Source of the DNA: Mesorhizobium sp. YC-39
GTDB taxonomy: Bacteria > Pseudomonadota > Alphaproteobacteria > Rhizobiales > Rhizobiaceae
NCBI RefSeq assembly: GCF_025753795.1
Contig: NZ_JAOWPS010000003.1
Span: 620,001-684,000, forward strand
Reading direction: 5' to 3'
Length of the DNA: 64,000 nucleotides
Below the pieces are notes generated by a model. That model saw only the letters and a list, made by a program, of their open reading frames with translations. It ran no database searches and was not told where the DNA came from. Shown here piece after piece: positions 1 through 9,533 of the stretch. The position numbers and the translations under genes were made by a program. Within the stretch, counting starts at the first letter, position 1. The number at the start of each line of letters is the position of its first letter.

Positions 1-85
1 GCGGGAAGCCAGGCCCGGCCTGGGCATTGGCTCTTTTCAACTGCGCCGGCCACAGCGTAGATCACGGGACCGTATGGAGGATCCG

Positions 86-574
86 ATGGACAGCCGCCTC
101 GACCGCATGATTGCCCGCCTCACCACCCAGCGCCGAGCGTTGGACCGGGCGGCGGTGGAGATCCGGGACGTGCCCGGCCCGGTGCTGGAGATCGGCCTGG
201 GCAAGGGCCGCACCTTTAGCCATCTGCGCAAACTGTTCCCAGAGCGCCCGATCATCGCGTTCGACCGCGACCTGCATGCGCCGCCCGACGCCGCGCCGGC
301 CGGCGCCGACCTGGTGCTGGGCGATTTCCGCGACACGCTGTCCGCCCTGCCCGGCCGGACCCCGTGGGTCCCCGCCGCCCTGGCCCATGCCGATTTCGGC
401 AGCGAGGACCGCGCCCGCGACGCCGCCCAGGCCGGCTGGCTCGCGGTGCTGATCGACGGGCTAATGGCGCCCGGCGGACTGGTGATCAGCGACCGGCCGA
501 TGCAGGTGCTGCGCTGGACCGCCCTGCCCTTCGACACTCCGGATTGGGCGTATTTCATTTGGCGCGTCGGCTGA
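86..574 (+). CDS. small class I SAM-dependent methyltransferase
   Basis: A 162-residue protein with a SAM-binding motif I near residues 33-43 (VLEIGLGKGRT) and an acidic strand-2 end (FDRDL) that would hold the ribose of SAM. It is short for a class I methyltransferase and has no separate substrate domain, so the substrate is unknown. An in-frame ATG lies at 74, but GGAGG at 76-80 sits five bases before the ATG at 86, which decides the later start. The gene stands alone; its 3' end faces the metallo-hydrolase gene at 633. The SAM fold is fairly certain, the function is not. Confidence 0.75.
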   Translation: MDSRLDRMIARLTTQRRALDRAAVEIRDVPGPVLEIGLGKGRTFSHLRKLFPERPIIAFDRDLHAPPDAAPAGADLVLGDFRDTLSALPGRTPWVPAALAHADFGSEDRARDAAQAGWLAVLIDGLMAPGGLVISDRPMQVLRWTALPFDTPDWAYFIWRVG

Positions 575-632
575 TCCGCCACCGCGGCTCCCTTCCCGCT
601 GACCGAGGCATCATACCGCACGGCGATTTTCA

Positions 633-1538
633 TCATGTTTTGGCGCTTTCATCCCCCAGAATGGGACTTGTTCCAAGCCCCACACCGAGGCCGTCGCGGG
701 CAATCGTCAAGTCGCCAGCCCAAGTTTTCCTGACAGCGGCGACCCAGTCGGCTTCGCCGATCTCTGCATCGTCGGCCGGAATGAGGTGATTGAGCACCAG
801 TCTTTTCACCCCGGCATCGCTGGCAATGCGCCCGGCCTCCTCGGCAAAGCTATGGCTGGCAAGCAGATGCTCTCTCAGTCGCGCGCCGTTGCCGGTCCGC
901 GCCACCAGCCGCTCGACGCCTTCCTCCAGCATGGCTTCGTGGACGAGAATGTCGGCATCTTTGGCGAAATCGGCCAGCGGCGGGAAGAACGCCGTGTCGG
1001 ATGAGAACACAGCGCTTTTCCTGCCATGCTCGAAGCGCAGCGCAAAGCAATCAGTCACCGGCGGATGGTCGACGCGCAGCGCCGTCACCTTGAGACCGCG
1101 CTCTTCAAGCACCTCGCCCTCGCCGAATTCAACGACCGAAACCAGCCGGCGGATGTCCTGGCGGCCTTCATCAACGATGCGGATATCGATGTCGAACGCC
1201 ATCGCCTGACAGAAATGTTGCCAGTAGTCGGCGGTGCCGGGCGGTCCGAACACCGTCACCGAGCCGGCCAGTCCCGCCGTCCAGGCAGTGTGAATCAACG
1301 GCCCGAGCTCCAGCACATGATCGGAATGCAGATGCGTGATGAAGATCAGGTCGAGCGCCTTCAGGCCGATCCCAGCATCGACCAGGCCGCGTGTCACGCC
1401 AAGCCCACAATCGACGACGATGCTTCGCCCGCCGAGTTCCAACAGCGAAGAACTCGGCCATGGCCCGCCGGGTCGGAGCGCCGGGCCGCCCTTGGAGCCG
1501 AGAAGCACCAGCCGATCTGCCCCTGGATCAACGCTCAA
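633..1538 (-). CDS. MBL-fold metallo-hydrolase downstream of hmgA
   Basis: A 301-residue beta-lactamase-fold hydrolase with the metal motif HxHxDH at residues 69-74 (HLHSDH) and later metal ligands in the SSDT and LNHLIP segments. The layout resembles the RNase Z/arylsulfatase-like branch of the fold; the substrate cannot be read from sequence. The start is a TTG that overlaps the hmgA stop as TTGA (1535-1538), so the two genes are almost certainly co-transcribed and translationally coupled. The context hints at a hydrolytic role near tyrosine/homogentisate breakdown, but that is inference only. Confidence 0.8.
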   Translation of the reverse strand: MSVDPGADRLVLLGSKGGPALRPGGPWPSSSLLELGGRSIVVDCGLGVTRGLVDAGIGLKALDLIFITHLHSDHVLELGPLIHTAWTAGLAGSVTVFGPPGTADYWQHFCQAMAFDIDIRIVDEGRQDIRRLVSVVEFGEGEVLEERGLKVTALRVDHPPVTDCFALRFEHGRKSAVFSSDTAFFPPLADFAKDADILVHEAMLEEGVERLVARTGNGARLREHLLASHSFAEEAGRIASDAGVKRLVLNHLIPADDAEIGEADWVAAVRKTWAGDLTIARDGLGVGLGTSPILGDESAKT

Positions 1539-2848
1539 GACCAGTCGCCCTCGGGCGTGCCGTTAAAACGCTTCTTCAGATCGGCCCAGCAATCGATGTA
1601 GTTGTCCTGCCGGGTTTCCAACTCGGCGCCGTAGCGGGTCAGCATCTGCGGGAATCGGGTCTCGAACATGAAGGCCATGGTGTTGTCGAGCTTGACCGGT
1701 TTCAACTCCGCGCGCGAGGCCTTTTCGAAGCCATGGGCATCAGGCCCGTGAGCCAGCATCAGATTGTGCAGGCTGATGCCGCCGGGGACAAAACCTTCCT
1801 CCTTGGCGTCGTACTGGCCGTGGATCAGACCCATGAACTCGCTCATGATGTTGCGATGGTACCAGGGTGGGCGGAACGTATTTTCCGCCACCAGCCAGCG
1901 CGGCGGGAAGATAACGAAGTCGATATTAGCGGTGCCTTCCTCGCCGCTCGGCGCGGTCAGCACAGTGAAGATCGACGGATCGGGATGGTCGAACAGGATG
2001 GCGCCGACCGGCGAAAACGTCGCAAGATCATATTTGTAGGGCGCGTAGTTGCCGTGCCACGCCACCACGTCGAGCGGCGAATGGCCGATCTCGGTGACAT
2101 GGAAATTGCCGCACCATTTGACGATCAGCCGGCATGGTGTTTCCTTGTCCTCAAACCAGGCGCCGGGCGTCTTGAAATCGCGCGGATTGGCCAGGCAATT
2201 GGCGCCGATCGGGCCGCGGTCGGGCAGCGTCAGCTTGGCGCCGTAGTTCTCGCAGACATAGCCGCGCACCTCGTAGTCGATCAATTCGACCTTGAAGACG
2301 AGGCCGCGCGGCAGGACCGCGATCTCCTCCGGCCTCAGTTCAATGACGCCCATTTCGGTGACGAAGCGCAAGGCCCCGACCTGCGGCACGATCAGCAACT
2401 CACCGTCGGCGTTGAAGAAATGGTCGTCGACCATCGAGCGGTTGGCGACATAGACATGGGCTGCCATGCCTGTCTGTCCAAGCACGTCGCCGGCAGTGGT
2501 GATCGAGCGCATGCCGGCGATGAAATCGGTCGGCTCGCTCGGTATCGGCACCGGGTTCCAGCGATACTGGCCGAGCGCCAACTCGTGATCGCCGACATTG
2601 GGGGCGGTCTTCCACAAGGGATAACTCGCCGCCTTGAAGCGGCCGGTGTGCTTGACGCTCGGTCGGATACGATAGAGCCAGGAGCGCTCATTGGTGCCGC
2701 GCGGCGCGGTGAAGGGCGAGCCGGACAATTGCTCGGCATAGAGACCATAGGCCGGCCGCTGTGGCGAGTTGCGCCCCTGCGGCAGCGAGCCCGGCAAGGT
2801 TTCGGTTTCGAAGTCGTTGCCGAACCCCGGCATGTAGGAAAAGGCCAT
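1535..2848 (-). CDS. hmgA: homogentisate 1,2-dioxygenase
   Basis: A 437-residue enzyme that opens the ring of homogentisate to maleylacetoacetate in tyrosine and phenylalanine catabolism. The Fe(II) ligands of the family are visible as H331, E337 and H367, a constant four-residue offset from the human enzyme (H335, E341, H371). The N-terminal GFGNDFETE and the RPPWYHRN and HGPDAHGFE segments are diagnostic. GGGAGGA lies just before the ATG. The usual partners maiA and fahA are not adjacent; instead a metallo-hydrolase follows with overlap. A MarR gene is divergent and probably controls it through the site at 2920-2956. Confidence 0.97.
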   Translation of the reverse strand: MAFSYMPGFGNDFETETLPGSLPQGRNSPQRPAYGLYAEQLSGSPFTAPRGTNERSWLYRIRPSVKHTGRFKAASYPLWKTAPNVGDHELALGQYRWNPVPIPSEPTDFIAGMRSITTAGDVLGQTGMAAHVYVANRSMVDDHFFNADGELLIVPQVGALRFVTEMGVIELRPEEIAVLPRGLVFKVELIDYEVRGYVCENYGAKLTLPDRGPIGANCLANPRDFKTPGAWFEDKETPCRLIVKWCGNFHVTEIGHSPLDVVAWHGNYAPYKYDLATFSPVGAILFDHPDPSIFTVLTAPSGEEGTANIDFVIFPPRWLVAENTFRPPWYHRNIMSEFMGLIHGQYDAKEEGFVPGGISLHNLMLAHGPDAHGFEKASRAELKPVKLDNTMAFMFETRFPQMLTRYGAELETRQDNYIDCWADLKKRFNGTPEGDWS

Positions 2849-2919
2849 GGCATCCTCCCTGGATACTGACAGAGTGCGCTTCTCGCCTCCGATGGTTGCG
2901 GCACTCTGGCGTTGACGTA

Positions 2920-2956
2920 ATTGGTTTCATTTGTAACCATCGAAAATGTAACTATC
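2920..2956. promoter_or_regulatory. candidate MarR operator between hmgA and the MarR gene
   Basis: The 137-base divergent spacer holds an imperfect palindrome at 2920-2940 (GGTT...AACC core, one mismatch in the extended arms). A second copy of its right half, TGTAACCATC (2932-2941) against TGTAACTATC (2947-2956), is repeated 15 bases downstream. MarR proteins bind palindromes of this size in the spacer next to their own gene, so a role in inducible control of hmgA and autoregulation is likely. The site was found by eye only. Confidence 0.5.
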
Positions 2957-2985
2957 AATCGCAGCGTCTGCCGGGATACAAAGTC

Positions 2986-3465
2986 ATGGACGTCCTGGAA
3001 CTGGAAAGCTTCCTGCCCTATCGGCTCTACCGGCTTGCCGATGCGGTCAGCCGTGAATTCTCGCGAGTCTACAAGAACCGTCACGGCCTCACGCGCCCGG
3101 AATGGCGCACGCTGGCCGGTCTCGGCCAGCACGGCACGATGACAGCGTCAGCGATCGGTGAGCAATCGGCGATGCATAAGACCAAGGTTTCGCGCGCCGT
3201 CGCTGAACTTGAACGAAGGCGCTGGCTGACGCGCACGCCGGACGAGAACGACCGCCGCGTCGAGCATCTGACGCTGACCAAGGCAGGGCTGGCCGCCTAT
3301 CGCGAGATGGTGCCGCTGGCGAAGGCTTTCGAGCGGGAACTACTTGCAAAGCTGAGCACTGGCGAGCGCGCGGCGATTGTCAGCGGAGTGGCCGCGCTGG
3401 AGACGGGCGTCGCCTTGGGCAAGGATCAGGATTCAGACCCAAGCCGGACCGGTGACTTGGAATGA
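2986..3465 (+). CDS. MarR-family regulator, probably of homogentisate catabolism
   Basis: A 159-residue winged-helix regulator. It has a recognition helix region (SAMHKTKVSRAVAELERR) followed by the wing (TRTPDENDRRVEHLTLT), the normal MarR arrangement, and a helical dimerisation end. The ATG at 2986 was chosen because the protein aligns from MDVLELESFLPYRLYRL; longer upstream readings run into hmgA. It is divergent from hmgA and likely represses it until an aromatic ligand binds. Its last 40 bases overlap the 3' end of an opposing hypothetical gene. Confidence 0.9.
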   Translation: MDVLELESFLPYRLYRLADAVSREFSRVYKNRHGLTRPEWRTLAGLGQHGTMTASAIGEQSAMHKTKVSRAVAELERRRWLTRTPDENDRRVEHLTLTKAGLAAYREMVPLAKAFERELLAKLSTGERAAIVSGVAALETGVALGKDQDSDPSRTGDLE

Positions 3466-3821
3466 TCGAATGGGTTGGAAGGCTTGGTGATCGTCCAGCC
3501 TTCCGGGTAAATTCGAGATAGATGGTATAAGTTCTGCTCCTCCGTGTAGCCTAGAAGCTTCCCCTGCAGCCATTCCAGTTGAGGGCACCAGGCACTGCGA
3601 TGTAAGAGGTCGAGAAGCAGTGTAAATGTTTCCACCCTCCATTCTTCACCCTTGAGAGCGTAGAAGTAATAGTCGACGTCGAAGGAGCGGCCGTCCGGTC
3701 CGCGTCTCGTGAAGGTACGGACATGCTCCGTCAGCGTTCCATTTGCGACGTAAGTTGCGAAGTCTTGATTGGCCAGCGCATCGGACTTTTCAAAACCGTC
3801 CACGCGCTCATGAGCAAACAC
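3426..3821 (-). CDS. hypothetical protein, 131 residues
   Basis: I do not recognise this protein. It opens with GTG, is rich in aromatic residues in its middle (DYYFYALKGEEW, WCPQLEWLQGKLLGYTEEQ), and has no signal peptide or membrane segment. It looks soluble and folded, not a chance frame. No clear ribosome site precedes the GTG. It overlaps the end of the MarR gene by 40 bases on the other strand and lies 116 bases beyond the tdh 3' end, so it is probably a single-gene unit. Its base composition is less GC-rich than its neighbours, which may point to transfer. Confidence 0.55.
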   Translation of the reverse strand: MFAHERVDGFEKSDALANQDFATYVANGTLTEHVRTFTRRGPDGRSFDVDYYFYALKGEEWRVETFTLLLDLLHRSAWCPQLEWLQGKLLGYTEEQNLYHLSRIYPEGWTITKPSNPFDHSKSPVRLGSES

Positions 3822-3937
3822 GGCAAGGGGCTTGGCCCGGCGAGCATCATCTCAAGTTCGCGGTTCGTATGGCAGGGGTAGGGATAAGGCTCTTTGTGGT
3901 TCATTTTTTCGATTCCGCCCCTTGGGACTAGCGCCGC

Positions 3938-4972
<1,035 letters not shown>

Positions 4973-5017
4973 TCTTTTGTCCCCTGAACCTTTTGATCCG
5001 GAATCGCTTTTGGCGGC

Positions 5018-6205
5018 TCAGGAGATGACACCCAGTTCCCTGCCAACGGCACCGAAGGCCTCCACCGCGCGGTCGATGTCGGCGCTGGAATGGGCAGCCG
5101 ACATTTGCGTGCGGATACGCGCCTGGCCTTTCGGCACCACAGGAAACGAGAAGCCGATGACATAGATGCCGCGCTTCAGCATGCGCGCCGCCATCTCCTG
5201 CGCCAACGCCGCATCACCCAGCATCACCGGTATGATCGGATGGTCGGCGCCGGCCAGCGTGAAGCCGAGCTTGCCCATCTGCGACCGGAAGTGCGACGCG
5301 TTGGCATATAGGCGTTCGCGCAAGGCATCGCCATTGCGGATCAATTCGAACACCTTGATCGAGGCGCCGGCAATGGCCGGCATCAGCGTGTTGGAAAAGA
5401 GATAGGGGCGCGAGCGCTGGCGCAGCCAGTCGACCACCTGTCTCTTGCCCGATGTATAGCCGCCGGAGGCGCCACCGAGCGCCTTGCCGAGCGTGCCGGT
5501 GATGATGTCCACCCTGCCCTCGACACCGCAATGCTCGGCCGAGCCACGGCCATTGGCGCCGACGAAGCCGACTGCATGGCTGTCGTCGACCATAACCATG
5601 GCGTCATACTTCTCGGCGAGATCGCAGACGCCTCTAAGATTGGCGATGATGCCGTCCATGGAAAACACGCCATCGGTGGCGATCAGCCGGAAACGACAGT
5701 CTTTGGCCTCCTTCAATCTCGCCTCCAGATCAGCCATGTCGTTGTTGGCGTAGCGGAAGCGTTTTGCTTTCGACAGCCGAACGCCGTCGATGATCGAAGC
5801 GTGGTTCAGCGCATCGGAGATGATCGCATCCTCCTCGCCGAGCAGCGTCTCGAACAGGCCGCCATTGGCGTCGAAGCAGGAGCCGTAGAGGATGGTATCG
5901 TCCATGCCGAGAAAAGACGAAATCGTCGCCTCGAGCTGCTTGTGCTCTTCCTGCGTGCCGCAGATGAAGCGAACCGACGCCATGCCGTAGCCATAGCGGT
6001 CGAGGGCCTGCTTGGCCGCCTTGCGCAAATCGGCGCTGTCGGCGAGGCCCAGATAGTTGTTGGCGCAGAAATTCAGCACCTTGTCGCCGCCAACCTCAAT
6101 CTCTGCGGATTGGGTCGAGGTGATCACCCGCTCGGATTTGTAGAGCCCTGCCGCTTTCAGCCCTTCAAGCTCGCTGTCGATATGGGAGAGGAATGCCGCG
6201 CTCAT
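5018..6205 (-). CDS. kbl: 2-amino-3-ketobutyrate CoA ligase (glycine C-acetyltransferase)
   Basis: A 395-residue PLP enzyme of the alpha-oxoamine synthase family. It cleaves 2-amino-3-ketobutyrate with CoA to glycine and acetyl-CoA. The PLP lysine is K241 in ITGTLGKALGG, preceded by the cofactor-contacting VDDSHAVGF segment. Length matches the family. It is the first gene of a kbl-tdh operon; the 289-base leader holds a striking 12-base inverted repeat (6364-6456) that could be an operator. Confidence 0.97.
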   Translation of the reverse strand: MSAAFLSHIDSELEGLKAAGLYKSERVITSTQSAEIEVGGDKVLNFCANNYLGLADSADLRKAAKQALDRYGYGMASVRFICGTQEEHKQLEATISSFLGMDDTILYGSCFDANGGLFETLLGEEDAIISDALNHASIIDGVRLSKAKRFRYANNDMADLEARLKEAKDCRFRLIATDGVFSMDGIIANLRGVCDLAEKYDAMVMVDDSHAVGFVGANGRGSAEHCGVEGRVDIITGTLGKALGGASGGYTSGKRQVVDWLRQRSRPYLFSNTLMPAIAGASIKVFELIRNGDALRERLYANASHFRSQMGKLGFTLAGADHPIIPVMLGDAALAQEMAARMLKRGIYVIGFSFPVVPKGQARIRTQMSAAHSSADIDRAVEAFGAVGRELGVIS

Positions 6206-6363
6206 AATCGGACCCTGTTGAGATTGAACGGACTGTCGCCCCGCGCCGGCGAAAAATCCATCGCAAAAGCGACGCCTTGGCGCCGCCGCGGCCAGTAACC
6301 AGAATGCAGTCTCGGAATGCCGTCAATGACGGATGTTCAAATGCAGATATATCGAGAAAGAAC

Positions 6364-6456
6364 GCGATAACCATTTCGCGAGCTTTCCAGTGCCGCCGCG
6401 GTCGCTAGGTCATTGATTTCCAAACCTGTTAATACTTTCACGCCAATGGTTATCGC
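6364..6456. promoter_or_regulatory. perfect 12-base inverted repeat in the kbl/GGDEF spacer
   Basis: GCGATAACCATT at 6364-6375 is exactly inverted as AATGGTTATCGC at 6445-6456, with 69 bases between the arms. The spacer separates the divergent kbl-tdh operon and the GGDEF/EAL gene. Two half-sites at this distance suit a looping or multimeric regulator or two separate operators, one per promoter. The arms are too far apart for a tight RNA hairpin. No regulator gene is adjacent. Confidence 0.45.
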
Positions 6457-6494
6457 ACCAGGAATCTGTCGGCGAGAAGGGCCGCCCCAAGAAA

Positions 6495-8567
6495 ATGTCG
6501 CAGCAGCCGGTGCAAACCATTTCGAGCAGGCTCATATTGCTGATCAAGGCCGGCTATTGGCTGGCGCTGTTGATCATCGCCGCCATGGTGATGGCCTCCT
6601 TCATCCTTCTCCAGCAGATGATGGCTGCCCAGCGCCACGACGATTCGCTGCTCGACATCGTCAGCACGCAAAAGGCGCTGTCGCAGCGCATCGTCTTCCT
6701 TGCCAGCGCAGCAGGTGCCGCTTCGCGCGACCAACAACCAGCTCTGATCACCGCATTCAAACAAGCGACGGCGGAGTTCGAGAAGAACTACGATCTTCTG
6801 CTCGAACGGGTCGCCGCCGATCCCATGTCGCCGGCACGGTTCGATCCAAAATCGGTCCAGAACGTGCTTTTCGCCAAGCCGTTCCACCTCGACTATTTCT
6901 CGGTCGGGCTTATCGCCAACGGCGAACGCCTAGTCTCGGGATTTGAATCGCAGCTCGGCATGGCCACTGACGGCGGCTACAAGGGCGGCAGCGAACGCGT
7001 CAAACTCGACGCTTCCGTCGCCAATGCGACCCTGTCGGGCTACGCCGCACTTGGCCAGCGCATCAGCGCCGATGCCGATGCGCGATCGGACACGCTTCTC
7101 AATCTTCATCGCACGCTGTTCTACGCCACAATCGGCGTCATCGTGCTGGTGGCGCTTTTCATCTTCAGGCCGATGTCGAATGCCATTCTGCGCAAGACGC
7201 ATGAGCTCATGGATGCACGCAATTCCATGGCCTTCATCGCCGTCCATGACGGTCTCACCGGGCTCTACAACCGCACCTTCCTGACCGACCATTTCGACAC
7301 GCTGATCAAGAGCGCGCAGCGCCGGCGCGAACGGCTTGCGGCGGTCCAGCTCGACCTCGACCGGTTCAAGCAGATCAATGACACGCTTGGCCACGCAGCC
7401 GGCGACTATGTGCTCGTGGTGACGGCACAGCGCATGCGCGATGCCTGCCGGGCGTCGGATCTCTGCGTGCGCCTAGGCGGCGATGAGTTCGTGATGATCC
7501 TCAACGGCGCCGGCGCCACCGAGGACATCAACATGACCGCCAAGCGCATCCTGACGCAGATCAACGAGCCGATCATCTTCCAGGGCGCGACCATCCTGCC
7601 GGACGCCAGCGCAGGTATCGCCGTCTACCCTGTCGATGCCGACAACGCGCAGGATCTGCTCGTCCATGCCGATCTCGCGCTCTATTCCGCCAAGAAGCAG
7701 GGCGGAGGCAGTTTCTCGTTCTTCTCCGAGGAATTGCGGCGCGAGCTCGACTACCGCAAGCAGCTCGAGCATGACATCAGGATCGCCATCGCGGAGAAGG
7801 AGTTCCAGGTCTATTTCCAGCCGCAGGTTTCGTTGTCGAACGGCACGATCGGCGGCATCGAGGCGCTGGTGCGCTGGAGACATGCCGAGCGCGGCATGAT
7901 CGCACCGGGCGAGTTCATTCCCGTCGCCGAGAAATGCGGCCTCATGCCCGAGATCGGCCGCATCGTCATCGCCAAGGCGATCAACGAAGCTGCCGAATGG
8001 AACCGCGACGGCATTGCCTTCGGCCGGCTCGCCGTCAACGTGTCCGGATCCGAGTTGCGTGAGCCCGATTTCGACGCCTTCCTCTTCGACACGCTGGAAA
8101 AAGCCGGCCTGCCGCCAGAAAAACTGTCGCTGGAAATCGTCGAATCCGTCATTCTCGACGATGAGAAGACCGGCATAGCGGCAAAGCTGCGGCACATTCG
8201 TGCGGCCGGCGTCCACCTCGAACTCGACGATTTCGGCACCGGCTATGCCTCGCTCAGCCATGTCAGCCCGAACGAGATCGACCGGCTGAAGATCGACCGC
8301 CGCTTTGTCCAGAACATCAACAAGAACGGCGACAACACCAAGATCGTGCGCGCCATTACCGAACTCGCACGGGGCCTCGGCATCTCGATTGTCGCCGAGG
8401 GAGCCGAAACCGAGGCCGAACTCGATTCGCTGATGGCGATCGGCTGCGACCAGGTGCAGGGCTACTCCATCGCCTTCCCAATGCCGCAGGAAAAGGCGCG
8501 CGAATGGCTGGTCGCGCGGGCGCCGAGGAAGGCCAGGCTGACGGTGCTGCAGGGAAGCCTGGCGTAA
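6495..8567 (+). CDS. membrane GGDEF/EAL cyclic-di-GMP enzyme with PilJ-like sensor
   Basis: A 690-residue inner-membrane signalling protein. Transmembrane helices at about 13-40 and 208-226 bracket a periplasmic segment that begins like the PilJ/type IV pili sensor domain (STQKALSQRIVFLASAA). GGDEF is intact at 328-332, and an RxxD inhibitory site (RASD, 319-322) lies five residues before it. EAL is intact at 456-458, and the later phosphodiesterase residues are present (VNVSG, EIVES, LDDFGTGY, LKIDR, VAEGAE). Both synthesis and hydrolysis of cyclic di-GMP are therefore possible. No strong ribosome site is seen. The deacetylase gene follows closely and may be co-transcribed. Confidence 0.95.
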   Translation: MSQQPVQTISSRLILLIKAGYWLALLIIAAMVMASFILLQQMMAAQRHDDSLLDIVSTQKALSQRIVFLASAAGAASRDQQPALITAFKQATAEFEKNYDLLLERVAADPMSPARFDPKSVQNVLFAKPFHLDYFSVGLIANGERLVSGFESQLGMATDGGYKGGSERVKLDASVANATLSGYAALGQRISADADARSDTLLNLHRTLFYATIGVIVLVALFIFRPMSNAILRKTHELMDARNSMAFIAVHDGLTGLYNRTFLTDHFDTLIKSAQRRRERLAAVQLDLDRFKQINDTLGHAAGDYVLVVTAQRMRDACRASDLCVRLGGDEFVMILNGAGATEDINMTAKRILTQINEPIIFQGATILPDASAGIAVYPVDADNAQDLLVHADLALYSAKKQGGGSFSFFSEELRRELDYRKQLEHDIRIAIAEKEFQVYFQPQVSLSNGTIGGIEALVRWRHAERGMIAPGEFIPVAEKCGLMPEIGRIVIAKAINEAAEWNRDGIAFGRLAVNVSGSELREPDFDAFLFDTLEKAGLPPEKLSLEIVESVILDDEKTGIAAKLRHIRAAGVHLELDDFGTGYASLSHVSPNEIDRLKIDRRFVQNINKNGDNTKIVRAITELARGLGISIVAEGAETEAELDSLMAIGCDQVQGYSIAFPMPQEKAREWLVARAPRKARLTVLQGSLA

Positions 8568-8631
8568 GGCGCCAACCTTGACAATCCTCCTTGGAAATGG
8601 CGGCCTGTCGCGATCGGACATGGAGTTCCGG

Positions 8632-9375
8632 ATGCTGACGCCGCTTCGCCTTGCCGTGCCGATCGTGTTGTTTCTTGCTTTTCCCGCAATTGCCGCGGAT
8701 CGCATGATCTATCTAACCTTCGACGACGGCCCGCTGACCGGCACCAGCAACATCCTCGACGTGCTCGAGGCCGAGCAGGTGCCGGCGACCATGTTCATGG
8801 TCGGCATGCATGCGCAGGCGAGCGCGGCCAACAAGGCGCTGGTGCAGCGCGCCAGAACCATGCCGCTGGTGACGATCGGCAACCACAGCTATAGCCACGC
8901 CTACAACCACTACCAGCATTTCTATTCGGACACCGAAGGCGTCGTCGCCGACATGCTGCGGGCCAACGCGGTGCTGGGGCTGAAGCCGGCAGTGCATGCG
9001 CGGCTGCCGGGGCGCGACGTGTTCCGACTGCCCTCGATGTCGAAGGACGACAACTCGCTCGGACTAGCCGAGGAAGGCCGCGAGGATCCCGATTACGAGT
9101 TCGTCGCCGCGTCCGGCTTCTATCTCTACGGCTGGGATCATGAATGGGTTCACGAGAACAGCGGCAAGCCGGTGCAGAGTGTCGACCACCTGGTCAGCGA
9201 GATCGATCACCTGTTCGGCTACGGCCATTTCGTCAAGCCCGGCAAGCTGATCCTGCTGATGCATGACGAGATGTTCCAGGACGTCTTCAACGGCAAGGCG
9301 AATTTGACGGCCCTGATCACCGCCCTGAAGCTGCGCGGCTACACTTTCGGCGCGATCACCGGCTATGACGGCTGA
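8632..9375 (+). CDS. secreted NodB-type polysaccharide deacetylase
   Basis: A 247-residue carbohydrate esterase 4-like protein. A signal peptide ends near residue 22 (FPAIA before AD). Catalytic motifs follow in order: TFDDGP (metal and base), HSYSH (metal histidines), RLPG, and the C-terminal LLMHDE. It should remove N- or O-acetyl groups from a cell-surface or extracellular polymer. GGAG six bases before the ATG at 8632 supports this start over ATG 8620 or an upstream in-frame codon at 8578. It sits 64 bases after a cyclic-di-GMP gene, which suits exopolysaccharide modification, but the link is inference. Confidence 0.88.
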   Translation: MLTPLRLAVPIVLFLAFPAIAADRMIYLTFDDGPLTGTSNILDVLEAEQVPATMFMVGMHAQASAANKALVQRARTMPLVTIGNHSYSHAYNHYQHFYSDTEGVVADMLRANAVLGLKPAVHARLPGRDVFRLPSMSKDDNSLGLAEEGREDPDYEFVAASGFYLYGWDHEWVHENSGKPVQSVDHLVSEIDHLFGYGHFVKPGKLILLMHDEMFQDVFNGKANLTALITALKLRGYTFGAITGYDG

Positions 9376-9417
9376 GCTTCTGTCAGGACAGGGCTGGAAT
9401 GGACGGGATTTTCGGAA

Positions 9418-9434
9418 CATCACAATCTGTGATG
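9418..9434. promoter_or_regulatory. palindrome upstream of the TRAP operon
   Basis: CATCACA-ATC-TGTGATG is a perfect 7+3+7 palindrome, followed by an AT-rich stretch (TTATATAG) about 100 bases before the TRAP binding-protein gene. It also fits the T-N11-A form of LysR boxes. It could be the operator of the TRAP/aminotransferase operon, or less likely a weak terminator for the preceding deacetylase gene. Confidence 0.4.
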
Positions 9435-9533
9435 CTTATATAGTTTCTTCGAATACCGGTGGCCGCTGCATTGATTGACTCCCAGAGTTGAGGGCGCGCT
9501 AACTACGGCGGCTAATCAACGTGGTGGGGTCCA

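Noticed and set aside
1391..2869. Open frame of 492 codons opposite hmgA
   Set aside because: Antisense to hmgA, whose metal ligands are all present; no recognisable domain.
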